Assembly (NCBI GenBank): GCA_947457745.1
Contig: CANGWT010000014.1
Coordinates: forward strand, 1 to 18,197
DNA: 18,197 nt
Source: Burkholderiaceae bacterium
GTDB lineage: Bacteria; Pseudomonadota; Gammaproteobacteria; Burkholderiales; Burkholderiaceae
Direction of reading: 5' to 3'
Part shown: positions 7,120 to 14,485 of the stretch, piece after piece
How the letters are laid out: every line of letters starts with the position of its first letter
Numbering within the stretch: position 1 is the stretch's first letter
Notes under the pieces: model-generated
The model's database searches: none
The model's input: the letters and a program-made list of their open reading frames with translations, nothing else
What the model was told of the DNA's origin: nothing
Translations under genes and position numbers: made by a program

Positions 7120-7584
7120 TTACTGCCGATACGTCTTAGTAGATTTGTAAGCCGTCCAGTATTTCTGCATTTCAATAAATAAGAATGAAGCAGACCAGGT
7201 AATGAGAATAAAACCAGTCAGCGCTTCCACCCCAGTCAAATATCTCAAATAGCCCTGAGCCACAATCTCACCATAACCCAAAGTAGTGAATGTAACAAAA
7301 GACAGATAGGCGCAGTCAAGCAAAATACCATGCCCTGAAATATTACCGACGAGGCCTCCCATTGTCGGGAACTGCAAGGTAAAAAAATAGCCCAAAGCAA
7401 AAAGCCAAATCTCTAGAACGTGCGCCATAAAAATAGCACCAACCCCAATCAAAACTCTAAAGCGCGGTGCAATGTGGGCCACCTTAGGTAAGATTTTATC
7501 TAACTGAAAGAGTGCCTCGTAGTGCAGCAGTATCGCCACAAGGGCCAATGATCCATTAATGGCAAAGGCAGTAAGAAGTAGCAT
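7120..7584 (-). CDS. small potassium-channel-like membrane protein
   Basis: A 154-residue membrane protein with hydrophobic segments at about 3-21, 44-69 and 117-137. Before the last segment is a pore loop with filter T-T-L-G-Y-G-E (residues 100-106), the selectivity signature of the two-helix ion-channel (Ion_trans_2) family. It would lie in the cytoplasmic membrane and conduct K+. No cytoplasmic RCK/TrkA-N regulatory domain follows, so gating is not explained. The start at ATG 7584 has no obvious Shine-Dalgarno sequence. It is the last gene of the leftward set, separated from the preceding gene by a 37-base gap that holds a hairpin. It converges with the deacetylase gene across a 35-base gap with no clear terminator. 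Confidence 0.85.
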   Translation of the reverse strand: MLLLTAFAINGSLALVAILLHYEALFQLDKILPKVAHIAPRFRVLIGVGAIFMAHVLEIWLFALGYFFTLQFPTMGGLVGNISGHGILLDCAYLSFVTFTTLGYGEIVAQGYLRYLTGVEALTGFILITWSASFLFIEMQKYWTAYKSTKTYRQ

Positions 7585-7594
7585 GTAAGAAATT

Positions 7595-7615
7595 ATCCCC
7601 CATTTTCAGGGGGAT
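7595..7615 (-). terminator. 7-bp GC-rich hairpin, possible terminator or attenuator
   Basis: A perfect 7-base stem (ATCCCCC at 7595-7601, GGGGGAT at 7609-7615) with a 7-base loop. It lies just after the stop of the 'translational machinery' gene and before the channel gene. Read leftward it is followed by AATTTCTT, a weak U-tract, so termination may be partial. It could reduce readthrough into the channel gene. Confidence 0.4.
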
Positions 7616-7621
7616 TTCTCA

Positions 7622-8026
7622 TCAACCAGTGATAACGGTATCGCCTTTTAGGGCGTCCACTCTGACAAAGTATTTTTTAGCGTAAGCTAACAACTGTCCA
7701 TCGGTAGGATGATCTACAGTTTCAATGCCCACTACTTTTTCAGCCGTCAAATGATCATGTTTGGTAGCATGTTTCATCAGCTCTAATTTAGCCGAGCCTG
7801 GCCCAACAATTAAAATCTCTTTAGATTCTTTTACAGCCTGAATCACTTCATGTAAATAGTGCTCATCTGGTCTGGCATGGGCACCACTGACATTTCCACT
7901 TTTGTGATGAAGGTTTTTATGAGTAGATCTTGTCTTGATCACTTCACTCTCACTGGCAGTGGGATTGAAATAAATAATATGCGCTTCTTGATGGTCAATC
8001 CAAATTACTGAGTGATTAAATGACAT
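7622..8026 (-). CDS. 'translational machinery' family protein (eRF1/host-attachment-like)
   Basis: A 134-residue cytoplasmic protein of the betaproteobacterial group that databases name 'translational machinery protein'. It starts with a strand H-S-V-I-W-I-D-H-Q-E-A-H-I (residues 5-17), then a His-rich stretch (K-N-L-H-H-K-S-G near 37-44). The core is I-L-I-V-G-P-G-S-A-K-L-E-L, followed by V-V-G-I-E-T-V-D-H-P-T-D-G-Q-L and a final A-Y-A-K-K-Y-F. This resembles the peptidyl-tRNA-hydrolase-like domain of release factor relatives, but it lacks a GGQ motif, so I do not infer release activity. A function in stress or ribosome handling is a guess. An AAAGAGA ribosome site precedes the ATG. It sits in the set downstream of the FNR box. 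Confidence 0.75.
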   Translation of the reverse strand: MSFNHSVIWIDHQEAHIIYFNPTASESEVIKTRSTHKNLHHKSGNVSGAHARPDEHYLHEVIQAVKESKEILIVGPGSAKLELMKHATKHDHLTAEKVVGIETVDHPTDGQLLAYAKKYFVRVDALKGDTVITG

Positions 8027-8073
8027 ATATTCTCTTTCTAATTAACAAAACGGGGTACAAAAATAATAAAAAA

Positions 8074-8340
8074 TTAATCCAAAATCAGATCGTGGCTAAA
8101 TAAATGCACAGCACCATCAATAGCATGGCCATTCAAAATCTTTTGCTCGGCTATCGAGAGTAGCTTTAATTGATGCGTTTTAAATAATTTCAAAGCATTT
8201 GTTTCAATGCTATCAGGATCTAAGTCCTGCAAGGCTTCATAACTAAAACTACATTTGAGAGCTTTGCCATTCAACATGGCCGGGTAAGAGACATCACCAG
8301 TCTCCAAAAGGGATGCGGGACCAACAAATTCAAGATTCAT
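8074..8340 (-). CDS. DUF1488 family protein
   Basis: An 88-residue protein resembling DUF1488: an N-terminal strand, Y-P-A-M-L-N-G-K-A-L-K-C-S-F-S-Y-E-A-L-Q-D-L in the first half, then L-K-L-F-K-T-H-Q and A-x-x-K-I. No function is known. I place the start at ATG 8340 instead of 8391. AAGTGA lies six bases upstream, and the longer version would run into the predicted promoter. It is the first gene after the FNR box, so it may be induced at low oxygen together with the following 'translational machinery' and channel genes. A short AT-rich gap of 47 bases separates it from the next gene. Confidence 0.75.
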   Translation of the reverse strand: MNLEFVGPASLLETGDVSYPAMLNGKALKCSFSYEALQDLDPDSIETNALKLFKTHQLKLLSIAEQKILNGHAIDGAVHLFSHDLILD

Positions 8341-8376
8341 GGGGTTCACTTTATTAAAAATAGTCAAACAACCCCA

Positions 8377-8382
8377 ATAGTC
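8377..8382 (-). promoter_or_regulatory. candidate -10 element (GACTAT) of FNR-type promoter
   Basis: Read leftward, GACTAT keeps the important A at position 2 and T at position 6 of the -10 box. A transcription start about 7 bases further (near 8370) would put the FNR box centre at about -42, as in class II FNR-activated promoters. The assignment rests on spacing. Confidence 0.4.
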
Positions 8383-8405
8383 TGAACCCAATTAGGAAAG
8401 TGTAC

Positions 8406-8419
8406 TTGATGTAAATCAA
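8406..8419. promoter_or_regulatory. perfect FNR/Anr box TTGAT-N4-ATCAA
   Basis: The sequence TTGATGTAAATCAA matches the FNR/Anr consensus in all ten fixed bases. It lies 66 bases upstream of the DUF1488 ATG and 15 bases past the end of the methyltransferase-like gene, so the natural target is the leftward DUF1488 set. Regulation by oxygen through an FNR/Anr-type protein is inferred. The regulator gene is not in this window. Confidence 0.75.
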
Positions 8420-8434
8420 ACAACCTATCTGTAA

Positions 8435-9247
8435 CTAGCGGGAATCTAGTTTGCGCTGCGCCAAAAAGTTTTGAGCGGTTCTTGCTAAATGAATATCATG
8501 ATTCTTACTTAAAGCAGTAGATCGCCACAAGATATCCTCGGAAGAGATATTAAGAACCGAATCATTACTCACAAATAGAATTTGATTCATTTGGTCATCC
8601 TCCATCACCAACACAGATGGGTAAGCAAAGACTCGATCGATTCGCTCTTGATAAACCTGATTTAAACCTACTGCACCAGAAAAGTTAATCAGTAATAGAC
8701 CGCCTGGTTTTAAGCAGGCCCGGCAACTGGCATAAAAATCTTCGCTACAAAGTTGGGCTGCTTGCCCGAACTTGGTATACCCATCGACTAGTAATACATC
8801 AAATGTTTCCTTGGTACCCTGCAAATAAGCTGCACCATCTATCTCCAGCACCTTAAAGTGACTACTATTTTCAGGAACATGGAACTTATCTTTCAGTGCA
8901 ATCACTTTAGAGTTATTTTCTAAAACTAAGATTGAAGCCCCTGGCAAGTAATGGTGGCAATACTTAGCAAGTGAGCCCCCACCCAAACCAATCATGGCAA
9001 TACTTTTAGGATCACAGTGGAAAAGTAGAAAACCCATCATCGTTTCCGTGTAGCTCACTACCAAACGAATGGGGGCCTGCATATCCATCAGGCTTTGCGT
9101 AGACTCGCCATCAAAATAGAGCGCTTTAAACTGATTGCTTTCGACGATATAGGGCTCACCCTGCGTACCGTCAAACTTTTCCTTTAGCTTGGATAGACCT
9201 TCTTTAAAGAGCTGCATTCCCGAAGAGCTATTTACGAGCCTAGACAA
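8435..9247 (-). CDS. spermidine-synthase-fold protein (methyltransferase-like)
   Basis: A 270-residue protein with a spermidine-synthase/SAM-methyltransferase Rossmann fold. Nucleotide motif I is M-I-G-L-G-G-G-S-L-A-K (85-95), followed by V-L-E (acidic loop, Glu110), E-I-D-G-A-A-Y-L (Asp137) and F-D-V-L-L-V-D-G (Asp150, Asp155). The loop after D155 (Y-T-K-F-G) lacks the usual spermidine synthase P-x-G-P sequence, so true aminopropyl transfer is doubtful. It could be a methyltransferase or a diverged family member. TTG 9247 is preceded by TAGGAAAGA and overlaps the cupin stop by 16 bases; ATG 9217 is the alternative start. It is the last gene of the long leftward array, and its link to the catabolic genes upstream is unclear. 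Confidence 0.78.
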   Translation of the reverse strand: MSRLVNSSSGMQLFKEGLSKLKEKFDGTQGEPYIVESNQFKALYFDGESTQSLMDMQAPIRLVVSYTETMMGFLLFHCDPKSIAMIGLGGGSLAKYCHHYLPGASILVLENNSKVIALKDKFHVPENSSHFKVLEIDGAAYLQGTKETFDVLLVDGYTKFGQAAQLCSEDFYASCRACLKPGGLLLINFSGAVGLNQVYQERIDRVFAYPSVLVMEDDQMNQILFVSNDSVLNISSEDILWRSTALSKNHDIHLARTAQNFLAQRKLDSR

Positions 9248-9513
9248 TCTTTCCTACTTGCCAAGTATTGAACACCATTGTTTCCATAGCGTTCAGTATG
9301 AACTTGATTTGCCAATAGATGAAATACATTGCCAGAAATATAAGCAGCGCTCACGCCATCAACCATTAGGTCAATTTGCCCAGAAAGCACCAAGGCCTTG
9401 ACCTCGAAGGGATGTGTATGAGCATCCAGAAATCCGCCCGCCTCTCGCTCTACTAGGATTGGCTCCGGATATCCCTCCAAGACCAGCATGCTCAGAAATT
9501 GCTCTTTAGTCAT
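9232..9513 (-). CDS. single-domain cupin
   Basis: A 93-residue cupin barrel with metal ligands His32, His34 and Glu37 in the first motif (A-H-T-H-P-F-E) and His72 in the second (V-H-T-E). The inter-motif segment L-V-L-S-G-Q-I-D-L-M-V-D-G is standard. The start is ATG 9513; the longer frame upstream only reads through the end of the VOC gene. Seven bases separate it from the VOC stop. It is either a small metal-dependent enzyme or a metabolite-binding regulator. No substrate can be named. Confidence 0.85.
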   Translation of the reverse strand: MTKEQFLSMLVLEGYPEPILVEREAGGFLDAHTHPFEVKALVLSGQIDLMVDGVSAAYISGNVFHLLANQVHTERYGNNGVQYLASRKDCLGS

Positions 9514-9520
9514 AGAAAGC

Positions 9521-9913
9521 TCAAACAAGTTCACTGATTTCAATGAGATTTTGATCGGGATCGCGCAAATACACCGAATTAATCTTTGAGGTAGCGCCAG
9601 TCCGAATGATTGGACCCTCAATAATAGGCCAACTCTCCTTATTCAGCTTTTCAATCACTTGCACTAGAGGCCTATCAGCAATAAAACATAAATCCAAGGA
9701 ACCCGGTGTCGGAATGTCTGCCTTAGGCTCAAACTCCTTGCCCTTAATATGCAAATTAATCTTCTGATTACCAAACTTAAATGCCTTGCGTTCAACTGGT
9801 GGCGTTCCACCAATAAAGCCCTCTAATTTCATCCCTAAAACTCGGGTATAAAAGTCCACGCATGCACTCTCATTTGCGGTAGTTAATACCAAGTGGTCTA
9901 CATGATCAATCAT
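9521..9913 (-). CDS. VOC (glyoxalase/dioxygenase fold) family protein
   Basis: A 130-residue single-module VOC protein with two beta-alpha-beta-beta-beta repeats. The first starts D-H-L-V-L-T with His7 and continues F-Y-T-R-V-L-G-M; the middle has K-I-N-L-H (His55); the second repeat ends Y-L-R-D-P-D-Q-N-L-I-E-I (Glu125). His7, His55 and Glu125 form a plausible metal site. The sequence is close to the group annotated 'VOC family virulence protein', which has no proven substrate. ATG 9913 follows the Bug stop after 14 bases, with GAGAG upstream. Confidence 0.88.
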   Translation of the reverse strand: MIDHVDHLVLTTANESACVDFYTRVLGMKLEGFIGGTPPVERKAFKFGNQKINLHIKGKEFEPKADIPTPGSLDLCFIADRPLVQVIEKLNKESWPIIEGPIIRTGATSKINSVYLRDPDQNLIEISELV

Positions 9914-9927
9914 CTAATTCAACTCTC

Positions 9928-10914
9928 TCAATCAGCTTCGATCTTTGCTGCTTTTACCACTGAGGTCCATCTGGTATTTTCAGTCTTAATAAACTCATCT
10001 AACTGCTTAGGGTTCATATAGACAGCCTCAGCACCCATCTCAACTGCCTTTTGTTTGAAGGCCGGCTCGGCCATTACCTTAGCGATTTCAGTTGACAGTT
10101 GATTGACAACAGGCGCTGGCGTATTGATTGGAGCAAAAACCGCAAACCATGATGTCGCATCTAGTTTTGGCAAACCTGCTTCGGCAGCAGTAGGAACATC
10201 AGGCAGGCTCTGCAAACGCTTCTTGCCTGTGGTTGCTAATGCGCGCAGTTTGCCAGTTTGGATATGAGGAATAAATGGTGGAGGCGTTCCAAATGTCAAA
10301 TCAACCTGGCCACCCAATAAATCAGTTAATGCCGGCCCGGTACCCTTGTAAGGAATATGGGTCATTTTGATACCGGCCTGCTGCTCTAACATCGCGCCAG
10401 TAACATGCTGTAAGGAGCCATTACCCGAAGATGCGTAATTCAACTTTCCAGGATTTGCTTTTGCATAGGCGATGAGCTCATTCATCGTCTTAAATGGTAA
10501 GTCTGCACGTACCACCACAATTTGCGGTGCTGAGATCACATTCGCTACAGACTGAAAATCTTTAAGCTCCCATGGCAATGGATTTTTACTAACCAAAGGC
10601 GTAATAACGTGATAACCAGAATACTGAACCAGCAAAGTGTAGCCATCGGGATCAGCTTTCTTCACAGCTGCTGCTGCAATCGCACCAGATGCTCCCGCCT
10701 TGTTTTCAACCACAATCGTTTGGCCCAAAGCAGACCCAAGAGGTAGAGCCAACACCCTGGCTGTGAAATCTGTCGTACCACCCGGAGCAGAAGAAGCAAT
10801 AAATGTAATCGGACGATTCGGATACTTGCCCGAATCCTGACCGTAACTAGAAATAGATACTTGACTCAACAGAATCAAGACCAAAAAGTTGATCTGAGAA
10901 AAATAGGTGCGCAT
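9928..10914 (-). CDS. Bug family (tripartite tricarboxylate transporter) substrate-binding protein
   Basis: A periplasmic receptor of about 328 residues with a signal peptide (F-L-V-L-I-L-L-S core, cleavage near S-Y-G-Q). Bug/TctC hallmarks are Y-P-N-R-P-I-T-F-I after the signal, P-G-G-T-T-D-F-T-A-R, V-E-N-K-A-G-A-S-G and D-G-Y-T-L-L in the first lobe. Later come Y-A-S-S-G-N-G-S, I-P-Y-K-G-T-G-P-A and L-P-D-V-P-T-A-A-E-A-G. The family binds carboxylates, often dicarboxylates. No TctA/TctB membrane subunits lie in the window, as is usual for the many orphan Bug receptors of Burkholderiales. The start is ATG 10914, with GAAAG eight bases upstream; TTG 10929 is less likely. It is 30 bases after the lyase gene, and its ligand is probably the substrate of the cluster. 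Confidence 0.92.
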   Translation of the reverse strand: MRTYFSQINFLVLILLSQVSISSYGQDSGKYPNRPITFIASSAPGGTTDFTARVLALPLGSALGQTIVVENKAGASGAIAAAAVKKADPDGYTLLVQYSGYHVITPLVSKNPLPWELKDFQSVANVISAPQIVVVRADLPFKTMNELIAYAKANPGKLNYASSGNGSLQHVTGAMLEQQAGIKMTHIPYKGTGPALTDLLGGQVDLTFGTPPPFIPHIQTGKLRALATTGKKRLQSLPDVPTAAEAGLPKLDATSWFAVFAPINTPAPVVNQLSTEIAKVMAEPAFKQKAVEMGAEAVYMNPKQLDEFIKTENTRWTSVVKAAKIEAD

Positions 10915-10944
10915 TAGGTTAACTTTCAATTGAGGTAAATCAGA

Positions 10945-11871
10945 TTAACGTAAATCTTCTACATAAGCAGGGGCGGGATGTAAATCACAGCTACTACCAG
11001 CCTTAGCAACCTGCCCTGGAACAGGATGTCCAACAATCAAGGGCAACTCACGAGCCAAGCCCAGTAATTTGGGGATATTGATGCCCGTATCGTAACCCAT
11101 GGCATCGAGCATATGAATAGCATCCTCGCTAGAGATGTTGCCACTAGCGCCTGGCGCATAAGGACATCCGCCCAAGCCACCAAGCGAACCATCAAACCGA
11201 GTGATGCCTGACTGCACTGCTGCAAGCACGTTTGCTAATCCCATTCCACGTGTATTGTGAAAATGAAAGGTCAATTGCAAGTTGCCAAACTGCTTTTGTA
11301 AATCCTCTGCCATTTTTGCAACCTGAGCAGGATGCGCCATTCCTGTGGTATCGCAAATAGTGACGCCACGTACGCCTAGGTCTGCAAATCGTTGAACAAA
11401 ATCTTCTACAACGCTTTGTGGCACATCACCTTCCATAGGGCAACCAAATGCAGTGGAAAGAGATACATTGATTGGAGTTCTGCCGTTTACATACTGGATC
11501 ACCTCGGCTAATCCAGAAAAACTTTTTTCTCGACCCATTCGCAAATTGGCCAAGTTATGGGTTTCAGAAGTCGACATGACAAGATTGAATTCATCTGCGT
11601 GAGATTCAAAAGCGCGCTCGGCACCACGTAGATTAGGGACCAAAACGGTGTATTCAACACCAGATACACGCGAAATTCTGCCCATGACCTCTTCTGCATC
11701 ACGCAGCATGGGAATAGCTTTAGGCGAGGTGAATGAGGTCACCTCAATCTTGGCGAATCCACACTGACTGAGTTCGTCTACCAGCTTGACCTTGTCATCC
11801 GTTGGAATGAAATTGGGCTCAATCTGAAATCCGTCTCTAGTCACAACATCATTGAAATAAATTCTATTCAT
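10945..11871 (-). CDS. HMG-CoA lyase family enzyme (possible (R)-citramalyl-CoA lyase)
   Basis: A 308-residue DRE-TIM TIM-barrel acyl-CoA lyase. Arg12-Asp13 (T-R-D-G) supply the catalytic Arg and metal-binding Asp, Glu42 lies in K-I-E-V-T-S-F, His203/His205 in T-F-H-F-H-N-T bind the metal, and the lid Cys236 is in G-L-G-G-C-P-Y-A-P-G-A-S-G-N. Known activity is cleavage of 3-hydroxy-3-methylglutaryl-CoA to acetyl-CoA and acetoacetate. From memory, the Chloroflexus (R)-citramalyl-CoA lyase belongs to the same family. Next to a CaiB CoA-transferase and LeuCD-like proteins, I favour cleavage of (R)-citramalyl-CoA to acetyl-CoA and pyruvate. It lies 29 bases after the transferase gene and has a weak ribosome site. 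Confidence 0.88.
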   Translation of the reverse strand: MNRIYFNDVVTRDGFQIEPNFIPTDDKVKLVDELSQCGFAKIEVTSFTSPKAIPMLRDAEEVMGRISRVSGVEYTVLVPNLRGAERAFESHADEFNLVMSTSETHNLANLRMGREKSFSGLAEVIQYVNGRTPINVSLSTAFGCPMEGDVPQSVVEDFVQRFADLGVRGVTICDTTGMAHPAQVAKMAEDLQKQFGNLQLTFHFHNTRGMGLANVLAAVQSGITRFDGSLGGLGGCPYAPGASGNISSEDAIHMLDAMGYDTGINIPKLLGLARELPLIVGHPVPGQVAKAGSSCDLHPAPAYVEDLR

Positions 11872-11900
11872 AAGATTGAATCGCTTGCTTAAGTTGTTGA

Positions 11901-13094
11901 TTATTTGGTGAAGGCAATACCGCGCTCTTTTAAGGATGCTACCTGAGCCTCTGTTAAGCCTATGCTGTGCAGAATTTCATCGGTATTCTCTCCAATATCG
12001 GGGGCCAAAGTTTTAATTGAGCCAGGCGTACGAGAGAGCTTGGGAATCACGCTTGGCACATCCAATCTAGTTCCATCGCGCATCTGAATACTTTCAATAT
12101 TGCCACGGGCTTTGTAATGCGGGTCGCTGGCAATATCCGCTACGGTGTAAATTTTTCCTGCAGGAACAGCCACCGCATCTAGCAACTGTAGGGCTTGATC
12201 AGTCGTCATTGTTTGAGCCCAAACACCAATGGCTTGATCCAATTCTGCAACGCGCGCTACCCTGCCATCATTATTTTCAAGTGCTGGGTCATTCGCTAAA
12301 TCTGCTCGGCCAATCAGATTCATCAAGCGCTTAAAGATACTATCGCCGTTCCCAGCAACCAATACATAACCACCATCCGCACAAAGGTATGCGTTGCTCG
12401 GGGCAATGCCAGGTAAGGCGCTACCGCCTGCCTCTCGAACTTCACCAAAGGCGCTGTATTCAGGCACCAAGCTTTCCATGCAATTAAAGACTGCTTCATA
12501 TAAAGCAATATCAATTACCTGGCCCTTGCCACTCTGGTGACGCTCTTGAAGTGCCAATAAAATTCCAATCACACCATGCAAAGATGCCAGAGTATCGCCG
12601 ATGCTAATGCCGACACGAACAGGTACTCTTCCTGGCTCAGCAGTTAAATGTCGCAAACCACCCATCGCCTCTGCCACTACACCAAATCCCGGCTTATCTC
12701 GATAAGGACCAGTTTGGCCATAACCACTAATTCTCAACACAATCAGCTTAGGGTTGAGCTCAAGCAATTTCTCTGGGTCAAGCCCCCAACCCTCTAGAGT
12801 GCCTGGTCGAAAGTTCTCGATCAGCACATCTGCCTCCTTGACTAAGGTGCGGACAATTTCTTGAGCTTCAGCTTGCTTTAAATCCAATGATAGAGAGCGC
12901 TTGTTTCGCGACTGAACTTGCCACCATACTGAAGTGCCATCTTTCAGTAAACGCCATTTTCGTAGAGCATCCCCTACTTTTGGCGGCTCAATCTTGATGA
13001 CATCAGCACCAAAATCTCCCAGCGTTTTGGCGGCAAAAGGGCCGGCGATTAACTGACCCATCTCAATGACTTTTAATTTGGCTAAGGGCTCCAT
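11901..13094 (-). CDS. CaiB/BaiF (type III) CoA-transferase
   Basis: About 397 residues; a family III CoA-transferase, which moves CoA between carboxylates (for example from succinyl-CoA). The N-terminal L-K-V-I-E-M-G-Q-L-I-A-G-P-F and L-G-D-F-G-A-D-V-I-K-I-E-P-P are family-typical. R-N-K-R-S-L-S-L-D-L, N-F-R-P-G and I-S-G-Y-G-Q-T-G-P-Y follow. The catalytic Asp lies in V-G-I-S-I-G-D-T-L-A-S-L-H-G (Asp167 from the chosen start). I prefer ATG 13094, five bases after AAGGA, to ATG 13100. It probably activates the acid that the HMG-CoA-lyase-like neighbour cleaves; succinyl-CoA:(R)-citramalate transfer would fit. Other acids cannot be excluded. Confidence 0.92.
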   Translation of the reverse strand: MEPLAKLKVIEMGQLIAGPFAAKTLGDFGADVIKIEPPKVGDALRKWRLLKDGTSVWWQVQSRNKRSLSLDLKQAEAQEIVRTLVKEADVLIENFRPGTLEGWGLDPEKLLELNPKLIVLRISGYGQTGPYRDKPGFGVVAEAMGGLRHLTAEPGRVPVRVGISIGDTLASLHGVIGILLALQERHQSGKGQVIDIALYEAVFNCMESLVPEYSAFGEVREAGGSALPGIAPSNAYLCADGGYVLVAGNGDSIFKRLMNLIGRADLANDPALENNDGRVARVAELDQAIGVWAQTMTTDQALQLLDAVAVPAGKIYTVADIASDPHYKARGNIESIQMRDGTRLDVPSVIPKLSRTPGSIKTLAPDIGENTDEILHSIGLTEAQVASLKERGIAFTK

Positions 13095-13163
13095 CTCCAT
13101 CCTTAAATAGGCTATGTTTTAATAAATTATGCTCTTTTAGCCTGCTCAGGATTGAGCGCAGAA

Positions 13164-14465
13164 CTAATTTGCTGGACATCCATTTGCTAATTGCTTTCCA
13201 GTAATGCGATCCTTAACCCAAGCTAGATACATGGGAGCTGAGACACCAGGAGTAGTGAAGTGATTTTGCTCTCCAGGCAACTGAATTCTCTGCACATTTG
13301 CACCCATAGCGCACATCTGCTTTTGATATAGCTCATGCTCAATTGGGGGAACTGCAGTATCTTTAGTGCCCCAGTAAATAACAACTGGTGCCAAAGGCTT
13401 AACTGGCTTCACACTGCCATCAATAAACGCTTTTACCCACGCCAAAGAGTTGCTAGGCTGCGGCTTCAATAAGGACTTGTACTTGTCTCCATAAGCATAA
13501 TTAAAAGAATCCGCCATCACATGGACGCACTTATTGCTGGCCAATTTATCCACAAACTTTGCACCCTCATCAGTCAGGATGTCTGTCAACTTGAGATGCG
13601 GATATGCGGCTTGAGTACCCCAAAGACCCATTACATAGTGGGCGAATAAAAATATGTTCGGGACATTAGCCTGAGTAAATCCATTGATCAACTTATTCGC
13701 GCCAGCTTCATCGTTCGGCGGGTTGCGGAGCATCGCTGCTTGATCATCCGGCGCCAAGCCAACAAATCCAAGGTATTGAATGTTGTCGGCGGCAGTGCCT
13801 TGAAGGGTTTGGTAGTCAAGCAAACTTGCAGCAGCAATAATTGCTCCACCACCCTGCGACCAGCCATAAGCAATCGCTTTCTTGCCAGCGCCAAGCTCCT
13901 TCATTGAGCTTGCTGCTCTGACAGAATTAAGAACATCTCTACCATTGCTTGCAGCAACAGCATATTGATGTTTACCACCACCACCTAGCCCTTGATAGTC
14001 CGTGGCAACAATCACATAACCTTCCTTGATGAACTGCTCAACATTCGGAATACCGTAGTCAGTCCAAGAGTTGCCATCCGGCAAGAAATACTCGTTTAAG
14101 GGGGCAGTTGGATCAATCATTTGGGAAGGGCCGCAATTTTGAGCCGAACCCGTAGTGCCATGCGCCCAGGCCAAAATAGGTCTCCCTTCTTTTGGGGCGA
14201 CTCCCAGAGGGGCAATAGCGACTCCCGTAGCAATGGTCTTACGCTCACCTACATCAGATGAAATATAAGCAATTCTCCATGCTTGCGCGCCCTTCACTGA
14301 TGTTTTAATTTTCTCTTGCTTTACGACTTTCCCCAATTTTCCTTCGGGGCTCATTTTTATTACAGATTCATAAAAAGGAGGAAGCGGTGGATCTGCTTGT
14401 GCGCATAAAGGAGTTAAGCCAATAAAAAATAGGGGCAATAAAAATACCTTGAATACATTTTTCAT
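13164..14465 (-). CDS. secreted alpha/beta hydrolase, secretory-lipase-like
   Basis: A 433-residue protein with a signal peptide (V-F-L-L-P-L-F-F-I-G-L core, cleavage near A-Q-A). It has an alpha/beta hydrolase fold of the secretory lipase (LIP) type. The oxyanion region is W-A-H-G-T-T-G, the nucleophile elbow Y-G-W-S-Q-G-G-G, the acid probably Asp in Y-W-G-T-K-D-T-A-V-P-P, and the histidine in E-Q-N-H-F-T-T. It would act in the periplasm or outside the cell as an esterase or lipase. Its place in a carboxylate-catabolic array suggests release of an acid from an ester, but that is a guess. ATG 14465 has CAGGA six bases upstream; the frame opens earlier at TTG 14489, overlapping the cupin stop, without a ribosome site. 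Confidence 0.85.
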   Translation of the reverse strand: MKNVFKVFLLPLFFIGLTPLCAQADPPLPPFYESVIKMSPEGKLGKVVKQEKIKTSVKGAQAWRIAYISSDVGERKTIATGVAIAPLGVAPKEGRPILAWAHGTTGSAQNCGPSQMIDPTAPLNEYFLPDGNSWTDYGIPNVEQFIKEGYVIVATDYQGLGGGGKHQYAVAASNGRDVLNSVRAASSMKELGAGKKAIAYGWSQGGGAIIAAASLLDYQTLQGTAADNIQYLGFVGLAPDDQAAMLRNPPNDEAGANKLINGFTQANVPNIFLFAHYVMGLWGTQAAYPHLKLTDILTDEGAKFVDKLASNKCVHVMADSFNYAYGDKYKSLLKPQPSNSLAWVKAFIDGSVKPVKPLAPVVIYWGTKDTAVPPIEHELYQKQMCAMGANVQRIQLPGEQNHFTTPGVSAPMYLAWVKDRITGKQLANGCPAN

Positions 14466-14485
14466 AAAAAATCCTGTAAACACAA

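Larger units (their letters stand above)
8364..8425. repeat. direct repeat TCAAACAACC, two copies 52 bases apart
   Basis: Identical 10-base copies at 8364-8373 and 8416-8425. The 52-base offset is close to five helical turns. The right copy overlaps the downstream half of the FNR box; the left copy falls near the predicted transcription start. It may be a second operator pair or chance. Confidence 0.35.

Noticed and set aside
8027..8073. T-rich run after the DUF1488 stop as a terminator
   Set aside because: There is no stem before the T-run, and the next gene has its own ribosome site at a short distance; co-transcription is more likely.
13101..13163. Imperfect hairpin (GCTCA-ATCC-TGAGC) between the lipase-like and CoA-transferase genes, considered as terminator
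   Set aside because: The stem is only five perfect pairs and no T-run follows in the leftward direction; an attenuator cannot be supported.
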